From an uncultured Rhodospirillales bacterium (lineage in GTDB: Bacteria; Pseudomonadota; Alphaproteobacteria; Acetobacterales; Acetobacteraceae): a stretch of 32,492 nt of DNA. Every line of letters starts with the position of its first letter. Within the stretch, counting starts at the first letter, position 1. Under the pieces are notes generated by a model. The model saw nothing but the letters and a program-made list of their open reading frames with translations. It ran no database searches and was not told the origin of the DNA. Shown one piece after another: positions 16,095-23,386 of this stretch. The stretch is taken from assembly GCA_903924855.1 (NCBI GenBank), contig CAIYCW010000043.1, forward strand, positions 1 to 32,492, read 5' to 3'. Made by a program: the position numbers and the translations under genes.

Positions 16095-18452
16095 ATGACG
16101 CCCCGTTTTACCGCAGGCCGACGCGCTGCGCTGTACGCCTCGATCTCCATGATGTCGTTGGCATTCGCCCAGGGCGCCATGGCGCAGGCCACCGATATCG
16201 GTGCCGTCGATGTCAAATCCGGCGCGGGCCTGCCAATCTCCGCCCCCGCCGCCGTCGGCAGCAAGGCGCCGGCCGGCTCGGCCCCGGCCCTGGCACCGTC
16301 GCAGAGCTCGCTCTCCACATTCGAGCCGGTGTCGATCATCAGCGACAAGGTGCTGCGCGACATTGTCGTGCCCACCTCCGACTACAACGAAGCCGCGAAA
16401 TACACGCCGGGCTTCCTGTCCAACAACCCCAACGGCCTGCTCGGTGACAGCAAGAGCGGCTGGCGCGGCTATGCCGACGGCCAGTTCAACATCACCTTCG
16501 ACGGCATCCCGTTTGGTGACGCCAACGACCCGACCCATCACTCCTCCGCCTATTTCCCCGGCGCCTTCATCGGTGGCATCACCATCGACCGCGGCCCGGG
16601 TGCGGCCAGCCAGGTCGGCTACGCCACCTATGGCGGCACGATGGCCCTGAAATCGGTTGATTTCACCGATGCGTTCTCGGGCCAGATCTCCGGCTCCTAC
16701 GGCACCTTCGCCACCACCTCGGTGGCCGGCACGGTGCAGACCGGCAAGATTGCCCCCGATGGCAGCATTCGCGCCCTGTTCCAGTATTACAACGCCAACA
16801 CCGCCGGCGCCTATCAGCTGGGCAAGGTGAATGAGAACCAGTATCTCGGCAAGGTCGAGAAGAAGTTCGGCTCCGACTGGACCGTGACGTTGTTCGCCAC
16901 CTCCGGCCTGCAGCTGTACAACAACGTTGCGGCACCCACCTATGCGCTGATCCAGAAATACGGCAAGCGTTACGGTGAGATCAACAACAACCCCCTCACG
17001 CAGCAGTATTTTGGCTACAACGACAGCCAAAAGTCGACGGATATGGAATATGTCGACATCGACGGCCATGTCGGCGGCGTGCATCTGAGCAACAAGACCT
17101 ACACCTACAGCTACTGGTACCCGGTGCTGCAGAACAACGGCCTCAATCAGGCCATCGACGGCAACGCCTCGCTGGCAAATGGCGGCACCATCAACTCGGT
17201 CTCGGTTGCCAACGCCGTGGGCGTGAAGACCACCTACAAGGTCAACGGCATCACCAATGGTGATGTGATCGGCTACATCAAATACAACAACTACCGCGCC
17301 TACGGCGACATCTTCAAAGGCGATTACGATATCGACGCCGGCATCTTCTCCGGCACCGCGCGCGTCGGCATGTGGTATGAGCGCGTCGACAATCAGCGCC
17401 TGCAGGAATACATCGACTACACCACCGGCAACACGTTCAGCCAGCTCGGCGCGGCCGCCTCGGCCGCCTACAAGCTCAACCTGAGCTCGTACATCACCAA
17501 CTGGCAGCCCTTCGCCGAGTATGAGTGGCACCCGATCGACGGGCTGACCATCACCCCGGGCTTCAAATGGGAAGACTTCACGCGCGACCATCAGGCCGTG
17601 GTGAACCAGACCACGCTGGTGCCGGCCTATTTCACCAAGGACTACTCGGCCTCGCTGCCGTTCCTGGCCGCGCATTACGCCGTCAACGACAACATCAACG
17701 TCTACGCCCAGGCCTCCGAAGGCTTCCTGGCGCCGACCGTGTCCGCCTTCTACGTGTTCAACCCGGCGGACGCGCAGATCAAGCCGCAGAAGACCACCAA
17801 CCTGCAGACTGGCGTGGTGTTCAAAAGCGGCCGCTTCACCGGCGACTTCGATCTGTATCAGGTGCGGGCCACCAACTTCCCGATCACCCAGACGCTGGCC
17901 ACCGGTGAGACCTACTACACCAACGGCGGCACGGCACAGTATCGTGGCGTGGAAGCCGAAGGCAGCTACAACATCACCAACGGGCTCTCGGCCTATGCCA
18001 GCGGCGCTCTGATGAACTCCAAGTTCACCGCCGGCGCCAACCGCGGCCTGCGCGTGGGCGATGCGCCGTCCTACACGGCGGCCACCGGGTTCATCTTCGA
18101 CAACGGCATGTTCTTCGGCTCGCTGCTGCAGAAGTTCACCGGCGACTATTACGGCTCCGCCGGCCAGACCCGCAACTCGGCCACCGCCTCGGCCAGCCTG
18201 AACAAGGTCGCACCCTACAACACGACCGATCTCGTGATCGGCGTGCGCAGCAAGTCGCTGGGCGATCTGGGTCTGGGCTTCGGCAAAAGCGTGGAGGCCA
18301 AGCTCGGCATCTCCAACATCTTCGATCACAAGAACAACACCGAAGTGGGCGGCACGCCGTCCACCCTGGTGGCCAGCGATCCGAAGAACGGCCTGACCTA
18401 TCAGTTCCTCTCGGGCCGCCTGATCTACGGCGTGGTCACCGTCGGTTTCTGA
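16095..18452 (+). CDS. TonB-dependent outer-membrane receptor
   Basis: 785-residue receptor. It has a signal peptide (about residues 1-31, RRAALYASISMMSLAFAQGAMAQ), a plug domain (about 60-200: YTPGFLSNNPNG, WRGYADGQFNITFDGIPFGD, ITIDRGPGAASQVGYATYGG) and a long beta-barrel that ends in the terminal aromatic Phe (VVTVGF) needed for outer-membrane assembly. LGISNIFDHKNNTEVGG is the usual late-barrel motif. The N-terminal TDIGAVDVKS may be the TonB box. GGAAGG precedes the ATG at 16095. Its own exbB-exbD-tonB lies downstream, separated by two hairpins, so this may be a self-contained uptake unit. The ligand (siderophore, vitamin, metal or sugar) cannot be read from sequence. Confidence 0.92.
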   Translation: MTPRFTAGRRAALYASISMMSLAFAQGAMAQATDIGAVDVKSGAGLPISAPAAVGSKAPAGSAPALAPSQSSLSTFEPVSIISDKVLRDIVVPTSDYNEAAKYTPGFLSNNPNGLLGDSKSGWRGYADGQFNITFDGIPFGDANDPTHHSSAYFPGAFIGGITIDRGPGAASQVGYATYGGTMALKSVDFTDAFSGQISGSYGTFATTSVAGTVQTGKIAPDGSIRALFQYYNANTAGAYQLGKVNENQYLGKVEKKFGSDWTVTLFATSGLQLYNNVAAPTYALIQKYGKRYGEINNNPLTQQYFGYNDSQKSTDMEYVDIDGHVGGVHLSNKTYTYSYWYPVLQNNGLNQAIDGNASLANGGTINSVSVANAVGVKTTYKVNGITNGDVIGYIKYNNYRAYGDIFKGDYDIDAGIFSGTARVGMWYERVDNQRLQEYIDYTTGNTFSQLGAAASAAYKLNLSSYITNWQPFAEYEWHPIDGLTITPGFKWEDFTRDHQAVVNQTTLVPAYFTKDYSASLPFLAAHYAVNDNINVYAQASEGFLAPTVSAFYVFNPADAQIKPQKTTNLQTGVVFKSGRFTGDFDLYQVRATNFPITQTLATGETYYTNGGTAQYRGVEAEGSYNITNGLSAYASGALMNSKFTAGANRGLRVGDAPSYTAATGFIFDNGMFFGSLLQKFTGDYYGSAGQTRNSATASASLNKVAPYNTTDLVIGVRSKSLGDLGLGFGKSVEAKLGISNIFDHKNNTEVGGTPSTLVASDPKNGLTYQFLSGRLIYGVVTVGF

Positions 18453-18470
18453 TCGGGTTGAACGGCAAAA

Positions 18471-18496
18471 CCCCATGCCCGGAGACGGGCATGGGG
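18471..18496 (+). terminator. GC-rich hairpin after the receptor gene
   Basis: Perfect 11-bp stem CCCCATGCCCG / CGGGCATGGGG with GAGA loop, 18 bases past the receptor stop. No T-run follows directly. It may protect the receptor mRNA 3' end or act together with the next hairpin. Confidence 0.55.
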
Positions 18497-18506
18497 CGCG
18501 TGTGAA

Positions 18507-18540
18507 AAGGCCCGCGCAACGGCGGGCCTTCTTCTGTTTG
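18507..18540 (+). terminator. Rho-independent-like terminator before exbB
   Basis: AAGGCCCGC (18507-18515) pairs with GCGGGCCTT (18522-18530) around a 6-base loop, followed by CTTCTGTTTG. It sits between the receptor gene and exbB, about 25 bases before the exbB start. It should attenuate read-through and so set the receptor to ExbB ratio. Confidence 0.65.
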
Positions 18541-18565
18541 TGGATTGTATTCGGAGTATTGGCAG

Positions 18566-19207
18566 ATGACCGGAATTGATATCTCGCCCGTTGAATTCTT
18601 CATGATGGCCGGCAGCGTGGGCAAGGCCGTGATGCTCATCCTGCTCGTCACCTCGATCTGGTGCTGGGTGCTGATCATCGAGGGCATCGTGAGCGTCATC
18701 CGGCTGCGCCGCGCGGTGCGCCAGATGCGCGCCGAACATCCGACAGCCCTGCTCGGCCCGATCCTGGAGGCCGGCCGCGCCGCGGTGGCGCAGCATATCC
18801 CGGGCGAGCATGTGGGCGAGCTGCGCGGCCGCACCACCGAGGCGATGAACCGCACGGCGCGCCGCATCGTGGCACGGCTTGAGGGCGGGCTTGCCAATCT
18901 GGCGGTGATCGCCTCCGTCGCCCCGTTCGTGGGCCTGTTCGGCACGGTGTGGGGCATCATGTCGAGCTTCACCTCGATCGCCGCCGCCAAGGACACGTCG
19001 CTGGCCGTGGTGGCACCGGGCATCGCGGAGGCGCTGGCGACCACCGCCATTGGCCTTGCCGCCGCCATCCCGGCCTCGATCGGCTTCACCCGGCTCGGCT
19101 CCGGCATCGGTGCCGCGAGCCTGGATCTGGCCGGGCTGATCGAGGAGGAGGCCGTCCGCCTGGTGGCCCCCAGCTCACGCCATCCCAATCTCAAGGAAGT
19201 CGTGTGA
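18566..19207 (+). CDS. exbB: ExbB/TolQ/MotA-type proton channel protein
   Basis: Inner-membrane protein of 213 residues that forms the pentameric proton channel powering TonB. Three membrane segments: about 18-40 (KAVMLILLVTSIWCWVLIIEGI), 107-133 (LAVIASVAPFVGLFGTVWGIM, the highly conserved motif) and 154-174 (ATTAIGLAAAIPASIGF). The cytoplasmic loop lies between the first two. The ATG at 18566 has GGAG 13 bases ahead; an upstream TTG at 18545 lacks support. The stop overlaps the exbD ATG by one base (TGATG). TolQ is the main alternative, but the exbD and tonB partners favour ExbB. Confidence 0.9.
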   Translation: MTGIDISPVEFFMMAGSVGKAVMLILLVTSIWCWVLIIEGIVSVIRLRRAVRQMRAEHPTALLGPILEAGRAAVAQHIPGEHVGELRGRTTEAMNRTARRIVARLEGGLANLAVIASVAPFVGLFGTVWGIMSSFTSIAAAKDTSLAVVAPGIAEALATTAIGLAAAIPASIGFTRLGSGIGAASLDLAGLIEEEAVRLVAPSSRHPNLKEVV

Positions 19208-19689
19208 TGGCGTTCGGTCCGACCGGCCCGGGTTCCGCCAACCCGCTTGGCGGCAATTCGCTGCACCGCCCGCTCTCCGACATCAACGTGACACCGCTTG
19301 TCGATGTCATGCTGGTGTTGCTGATCGTGTTCATGGTCACCGCCCCGATGCTGGCAACCGGGCTCAAAGTGGATCTGCCGCAGGCGAAATCGGCACAACC
19401 CGTCAATCCGAAGGACCCGATCGTGGTGTCGGTCACCAGCGACGGCCATGTGGCGCTCGGCACCGACACGATGACGGTCGATGAGCTGGTCCCGGCCCTG
19501 CTGAAGCTGACCGGCGGCGATGCCACGCGGGTGATCCAGATCCGTGCCGACCAGGCCGCGCCCTACGGGTCGATCGTGGGCGTGATCGATCAGCTGGGCT
19601 CCAACGGCATGGTGCATATCGCCCTGATCTCAGACCCGAAATCCCGCGCGGCCGCAGCGCCGGCGCCGGCTGCGGCAGCCGCACCGTGA
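19207..19689 (+). CDS. exbD: ExbD/TolR-type biopolymer transport protein
   Basis: 160 residues. A short cytoplasmic N-terminus (with LSDINVTPLVDVM) leads into a single membrane helix DVMLVLLIVFMVTAPML; the Asp at the membrane edge is the proton-translocating residue of the family. The periplasmic domain (LKVDLPQAKS, VIQIRADQAAPYGSIVGVIDQLGSNGMVHIALISD) is complete and is followed by an Ala/Pro-rich tail. It starts at the ATG overlapping the exbB stop and overlaps tonB by 4 bases (GTGA). The three genes thus form a tight coupled operon. Confidence 0.9.
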   Translation: MAFGPTGPGSANPLGGNSLHRPLSDINVTPLVDVMLVLLIVFMVTAPMLATGLKVDLPQAKSAQPVNPKDPIVVSVTSDGHVALGTDTMTVDELVPALLKLTGGDATRVIQIRADQAAPYGSIVGVIDQLGSNGMVHIALISDPKSRAAAAPAPAAAAAP

Positions 19690-20477
19690 CCCTGGACGCC
19701 CAACTGGCGCCCGAGCCACGCTGGCGGCACTGGGTGCGCCCGGCCGCCATTTTCGCGGCACTGGGGCTGCATGTGGCCGCCGGCACCTATCTCACCGTGC
19801 CGCGGCCGAGCCTGCCCAGTGCGGAGGACTCGATCGAGCTGACCATCGCCCAAGGGGCGCCAGCCCCCGAGCCGCCACCACCGCCGCCGGAACCGCCGCC
19901 ACCCGAGCCGCCACCGCCGCCACCGGTCGAGGCGCCGCCACCGCCACCGCCGCCCCCGGTTGTGGAACCACCGCCACCACCGCCCGAGCCGGCGCCGCCC
20001 GATCCGCCGCCGCCCGAGCCTGCCAAGCGCGAGGTGGTGGACGCCCCTGCCCTGCCGCCGCCCCCTCCGCCCAAGCCGAAACCGCTGCCGCAGCCGCAGC
20101 GCAAGCCGGTGGAGCCGAAGCCGCCGGTGCAGGATACGCCGCCGCCACCGCCCGCAGCCCCGCCGCAGGAGGCGCCACCACCCCCCGGTGAGCAGCAGGC
20201 TCAGGCCCAAATGACGCAGGCAAGGCAGACCTATGCCGACCGCGTGCGCCTGGAGATCGAGAAGCATCGGCCGCCGGTTGCCGATCTGGGCCTTGGCTCG
20301 GCGCTGGTGGAGTTCAGCATCTCGGCCTCAGGCGAGATCGGCAATGTGCGCATCGCCCGCTCGTCGGGCAGTGACCGGCTGGACACGATCGCCCTTCACA
20401 TGGTGCGCGCAGCCAGGCCCGGCCCACCGCCGGACGGGCCGGGCAGTTTCCGGGTGCCGATCAACTTCACGCAGTAG
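19686..20477 (+). CDS. tonB: TonB energy-transducing protein
   Basis: 263 residues starting at a GTG that overlaps the exbD stop. One N-terminal membrane anchor (PAAIFAALGLHVAAGTYL, about residues 18-36). A long proline-rich periplasmic spacer covers roughly residues 58-175, first Pro-Glu then Pro-Lys, as in other TonB proteins. A C-terminal TonB domain follows (YADRVRLEIEKHRPP, LVEFSISASGEIGNVRIARSSGSDRLDTIALHMVRAARPGPPP, FRVPINFTQ). It contacts the receptor TonB box. The spacer is longer than in typical enterobacterial TonB. Its codons make a low-complexity CCG/CCA tract, with G-rich complement, so long false ORFs appear on the other strand. Confidence 0.93.
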   Translation: MTLDAQLAPEPRWRHWVRPAAIFAALGLHVAAGTYLTVPRPSLPSAEDSIELTIAQGAPAPEPPPPPPEPPPPEPPPPPPVEAPPPPPPPPVVEPPPPPPEPAPPDPPPPEPAKREVVDAPALPPPPPPKPKPLPQPQRKPVEPKPPVQDTPPPPPAAPPQEAPPPPGEQQAQAQMTQARQTYADRVRLEIEKHRPPVADLGLGSALVEFSISASGEIGNVRIARSSGSDRLDTIALHMVRAARPGPPPDGPGSFRVPINFTQ

Positions 20478-20490
20478 TCTGGAATTGACG

Positions 20491-20528
20491 CTCGATCGGG
20501 CCGGAAGCACGCAACCAGCCCGATCGAG
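20491..20528 (+). terminator. Hairpin after tonB
   Basis: CTCGATCGGGC (20491-20501) pairs perfectly with GCCCGATCGAG (20518-20528) around a 16-base loop, 14 bases past the tonB stop. It is followed by another hairpin, not a clear T-run. Confidence 0.5.
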
Positions 20529-20531
20529 GCT

Positions 20532-20582
20532 TAGAGCACGGCCCGACCGATTGGAATCAATCGGTCGGACGGTCGTGCTCTA
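20532..20582. repeat. Palindromic repeat, CCGACCGATTG type, copy 1
   Basis: Imperfect hairpin with outer arms TAGAGCACG / CGTGCTCTA and inner stem CCGACCGATTG / CAATCGGTCGG around GAAT. The same inner stem recurs at 31121-31146 with a different loop, so it is a dispersed family. Outer arms end in CTAGA. It may serve as a bidirectional terminator. Confidence 0.75.
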
Positions 20583-20584
20583 GA

Positions 20585-20592
20585 AATCATTA
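20585..20592. repeat. 8-bp target site duplication, left copy
   Basis: AATCATTA directly precedes the left terminal repeat and is repeated exactly at 20802-20809. Confidence 0.75.
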
Positions 20593-20801
20593 GGGGCTGG
20601 CCTAGATAACGGCGCTCGGTGACCGGTTAGCCATTGAGATTCAAGCATTTATCCGATGTTGGCATTCTCTGCTCGATTTCGCAGTTGCGTCAAGGGCGCG
20701 AAGCGCCGGCGGAGCCGGTAAACCCTTGACACAACTGCGAAATCGAGAAAACAGCTGACATCGGATCAATGCGTTGGTGAATGCTTATCTGGGCCAGCCC
20801 C
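20593..20801. mobile_element. 209-bp MITE-like element with terminal inverted repeats
   Basis: Ends GGGGCTGGCCTAGATAA (left) and the complement of GGGGCTGGCCCAGATAA (right), 16 of 17 identical, flanked by the perfect 8-bp direct repeat AATCATTA. Inside, a second long inverted repeat (about 20673-20696 with 20723-20747, CTCGATTTCGCAGTTG plus TCAAGGG) brings the halves together. The centre has two 5-bp mini-hairpins, GGCGC-GAA-GCGCC and CCGGC-GGA-GCCGG. No coding capacity. From memory, GGGGCTG..CTAGAT ends with 8-bp duplications are like the IS1016/IS1595 transposase group, so that transposase could have moved it; the assignment is unverified. Confidence 0.7.
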
Positions 20802-20809
20802 AATCATTA
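20802..20809. repeat. 8-bp target site duplication, right copy
   Basis: AATCATTA directly follows the right terminal repeat and matches the left copy at 20585-20592. Confidence 0.75.
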
Positions 20810-20812
20810 TAC

Positions 20813-20877
20813 CTAGAGCAACTTAGTGCGATCTGACTGACCGCAAAGCGGTTCAGTCAGATCGGACGTTGCTCTAG
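20813..20877. repeat. Second palindromic repeat class, overlapping the FAH gene stop codon
   Basis: Long hairpin: outer arms CTAGAGCAAC (20813-20822) / GTTGCTCTAG (20868-20877), inner stem GATCTGACTGA (20830-20840) / TCAGTCAGATC (20853-20863), tip CCGC-AAA-GCGG. Its right outer arm contains the stop codon of the minus-strand FAH-family gene, so it probably also terminates that transcript. Both ends are CTAG-bearing, like those of the hairpin at 20532-20582. Confidence 0.7.
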
Positions 20878-21677
20878 ACGACGCGAACCTTCAGCTCCGG
20901 CAGGCCGTCGATATGGCCTTCCATCAGATCGCCAGCCACCACGGGGCCCACATTCTCCGGCGTCCCGCTGTAGATGATGTCGCCTGGCATCAGCTCGAAT
21001 GCCGCACTCAGTTGCACAATCTGCTCAGCAACCGACCACATCATCATCGCAAGATCGGAGTTCTGGCGGATCTTGCCGTTCACCGCGAGGCTGATCCGCC
21101 CCTTGGTGAAATGTCCCACCTTTGCCACCGGATGGATCGGGCCGAGCACGGCGGCGTGGTCGAAGCTCTTGCCGATCTCCCAGGGCTTCTTCTGGTCGGC
21201 CATCGCGTTCTGCAGATCGCGCCGGGTCATGTCGAGGCCGATCGTGTAGCCATAGACCAGATCAAGTGCCTTCTCGAGCGGCACGTTGCGCCCGCCCTTG
21301 TGCAGCACCGCCACCAGCTCGATCTCGTGATGGTAGTTCTTGGTCAGCGACGGATAGGGGTGATCGGCGATGGTGCCGGGCGCCACGTTCTGAATGGCAT
21401 CCGTCGGCTTCTGGAAAAAGAACGGCGGCTCGCGCGTGGGGTCCGAGCCACGCTCGATGGCGTGGGCGGCGTAGTTGCGGCCGATGCAGTAGATGCGGCG
21501 CACCGGGAACAGATGATCGCTGCCGACAATCGGGATGGTGATCCGCTTGACGTCGAACAACATGGTGCCGGCAGCCTGGGCAGGGCTTGCCAACGGCACC
21601 GCCAGAGGGGAGGCGGCGGCGGCCATGCCGGCTGCCAGCGCGGCACGGCGTTTGAGGTTGGATGTCTCGATGGTCAT
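20874..21677 (-). CDS. Fumarylacetoacetate hydrolase family protein with Tat-like signal
   Basis: 267 residues. The FAH fold is evident: IYCIGRNYAAHAIE, EPPFFFQKPTDAI, metal-binding acidic residues in HHEIELVAVLHK and GLDMTRRDLQ, GKSFDHAAVLGP, and the C-terminal MPGDIIYSGTPENVGPV. It is nearest the fumarylpyruvate hydrolase/isomerase type that cleaves C-C bonds of dioxo acids. The ATG at 21677 has GGGGGAA upstream. Unlike ordinary family members, the first ~35 residues are a twin-arginine-like export signal (LKRRAALAAGMAAAASPLAVPLASPAQA), so it may act in the periplasm. It is divergent from the transporter gene and shares about 120-170 bases of control region. Confidence 0.85.
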   Translation of the reverse strand: MTIETSNLKRRAALAAGMAAAASPLAVPLASPAQAAGTMLFDVKRITIPIVGSDHLFPVRRIYCIGRNYAAHAIERGSDPTREPPFFFQKPTDAIQNVAPGTIADHPYPSLTKNYHHEIELVAVLHKGGRNVPLEKALDLVYGYTIGLDMTRRDLQNAMADQKKPWEIGKSFDHAAVLGPIHPVAKVGHFTKGRISLAVNGKIRQNSDLAMMMWSVAEQIVQLSAAFELMPGDIIYSGTPENVGPVVAGDLMEGHIDGLPELKVRVV

Positions 21678-21847
21678 GTGTTCCCCCACAATCTGCCCCC
21701 GGTTGTTGCCCGGGTTTTGCATCACCTGCGGCGAAAAGCCTGCAGCAGCCGCACCTGAGGGTCAAGCATCCAGGGTCGAGCCTGACGCAGGGCAAGCCGA
21801 TGACACTTCCTCTTGCAGCAAGCCTTCTGGCGGTTCACCAACACATC

Positions 21848-23365
21848 ATGAACGACCCATCGCAAAAGCGTCTGTTCCTTCGGGTGTTTCCCTCGGTGAT
21901 GCTGCCGATGTTTCTGGCGGCGTTGGACAACACCATCGTCTCAACCGCCCTGCCCGCCATCGCCGGCCAGTTGGGGGAGGTGGAGCGGGTGAGCTGGGTG
22001 GTGGTGTCCTACCTGGTGGCGGGCACCATCGCAGCGCCGGTCTATGGCCGTCTGGGCGATGCGCTGGGGCGCAAGCGGGTGATGGTGATGGCGCTGGGCC
22101 TGTTCGTGCTGGCCTCGATCGGCTGTGCGCTGGCGCCGAGCATCGTGGCGCTGGCAGCGGCGCGGGTGTTGCAGGGCTTTGGCGGCGGCGGGCTGATGAC
22201 ACTCAGCAACGCGCTGGTGGGCGAGGTGGTGCCGCCGCGCGAGCGTGGCCGCTACCAGGGCTACACCGCCACCATCTTCGTCTCCGCCTCCAGCTTCGGG
22301 CCGGTGGCCGGCGGCTGGCTGACCCAGAGTCTGGGCTGGCAGAGCATCTTCTGGATCAACGTGCCGCTGGGCCTGCTGGCGCTGGCGCTGACCTTGCGGC
22401 TGCCGACCGTCAAGCCCGTCACCGGGCGGTTCCGCTTTGATTACCTGGGCCTGGGCCTGTTCACCTTCACCATCGTGCCGCTGCTGCTGGCGTTGGAGGC
22501 GGCGCAGAAATTCCGCATCGAGTCGATGCCCGGTGTCGCGGCCGCTCTGTGCCTGGCCGGGGTGAGCGGGTTCCTGCTGCTGCGTCAGCAGACCAAGGCG
22601 CCGCTGCCGCTGCTGCCGATCGGCCTGTTGCGGCAGGAGGCGATCTGGCGCACCACGATTCTCGCCTGCTGCTCGGGTGCCACGGTGGTGTCGCTGTTCA
22701 CCTTCATTCCGATCTATCTGGAGGTGGTGCGCAGCACCTCGCCCACCGAGACCGGGCTGCGCATGCTGCCACTGACCGCCTGTATCGCGGTGGGCGGCAC
22801 GCTGTCTGGCCAGATCATCACCCGCACCGGCCGGGCGGCGATCATTCCCTCGATCGGCCAGCCGATCCTGGCCGCGCTGGTGCTGATCTTCGCCTTTCTC
22901 GGCCCGTATCTCAGCCTGGGCCAGCTGCCCTTCCTGTTCTTTGCCACCTCGATCGCCTGCGGCACGGCGATGGCGGTGGTGCAGACCACGGTGCAGATGG
23001 TGGCCGGGCCGCGCATGCTGGGGGCGGCGGCAGCCAGCATCCAGTTCTCCCGCTCGGTCGGCTCCGCCATGGGGGCGGCGCTGGTGGGGGCCGTGCTGTT
23101 CGCAACCCTGGCGGCCACCGATCCGGAGACGGCAAAGCTGTTCGCCCGTCTGGTAGAGACCGGGCCGGAGGCGTTGGCAAGCCTCAGCCCGTCCCGCCTG
23201 GCCGAGGTGCAGGACCAGATCGCAACCGCCTTCCGTGCCGCCTTCATCGCCATCGCGGGCTTTCCGCTGCTCGGGGCCTGGATGGCGTGGACGATGCCTG
23301 TGCGCCGGATCGACAACACGCCACGGCCGGATCAGCCCGCAGCCTCCGCCCAGACGGCGGATTGA
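21848..23365 (+). CDS. MFS transporter, DHA2 (14-TM) family drug efflux type
   Basis: 505-residue inner-membrane proton antiporter. It opens with MLPMFLAALDNTIVSTALPAIAGQLG, the motif D1 (LDxTIVNVALP-like) that marks the DHA2 family. It continues with motif A YGRLGDALGRKRVM, RVLQGFGGGGLMTLSNALVGEVVPPRERGRYQG (motif B/C region) and many further hydrophobic helices, enough for 14. The C-terminal half keeps SRSVGSAMGAALVGAVLF. Starts at 21848 (MNDPSQ) and 21800 (MTLPLA) are both open with weak ribosome-binding sites. The substrate is unknown. It shares a divergent control region with the FAH-family gene, which may hint at a common inducer. Confidence 0.88.
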   Translation: MNDPSQKRLFLRVFPSVMLPMFLAALDNTIVSTALPAIAGQLGEVERVSWVVVSYLVAGTIAAPVYGRLGDALGRKRVMVMALGLFVLASIGCALAPSIVALAAARVLQGFGGGGLMTLSNALVGEVVPPRERGRYQGYTATIFVSASSFGPVAGGWLTQSLGWQSIFWINVPLGLLALALTLRLPTVKPVTGRFRFDYLGLGLFTFTIVPLLLALEAAQKFRIESMPGVAAALCLAGVSGFLLLRQQTKAPLPLLPIGLLRQEAIWRTTILACCSGATVVSLFTFIPIYLEVVRSTSPTETGLRMLPLTACIAVGGTLSGQIITRTGRAAIIPSIGQPILAALVLIFAFLGPYLSLGQLPFLFFATSIACGTAMAVVQTTVQMVAGPRMLGAAAASIQFSRSVGSAMGAALVGAVLFATLAATDPETAKLFARLVETGPEALASLSPSRLAEVQDQIATAFRAAFIAIAGFPLLGAWMAWTMPVRRIDNTPRPDQPAASAQTAD

Positions 23366-23386
23366 GCTCCGGCTGGCGCCAGACCA

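Noticed and set aside
15903-18476. 857-codon minus-strand ORF opposite the receptor gene
   Set aside because: Gly/Val/Ala-rich translation without motifs, exactly antisense to a clear TonB-dependent receptor.
19590-20267. Gly/Arg-rich minus-strand ORFs over tonB, resembling a Gly-rich structural protein
   Set aside because: They are the complement of the Pro-rich TonB spacer.
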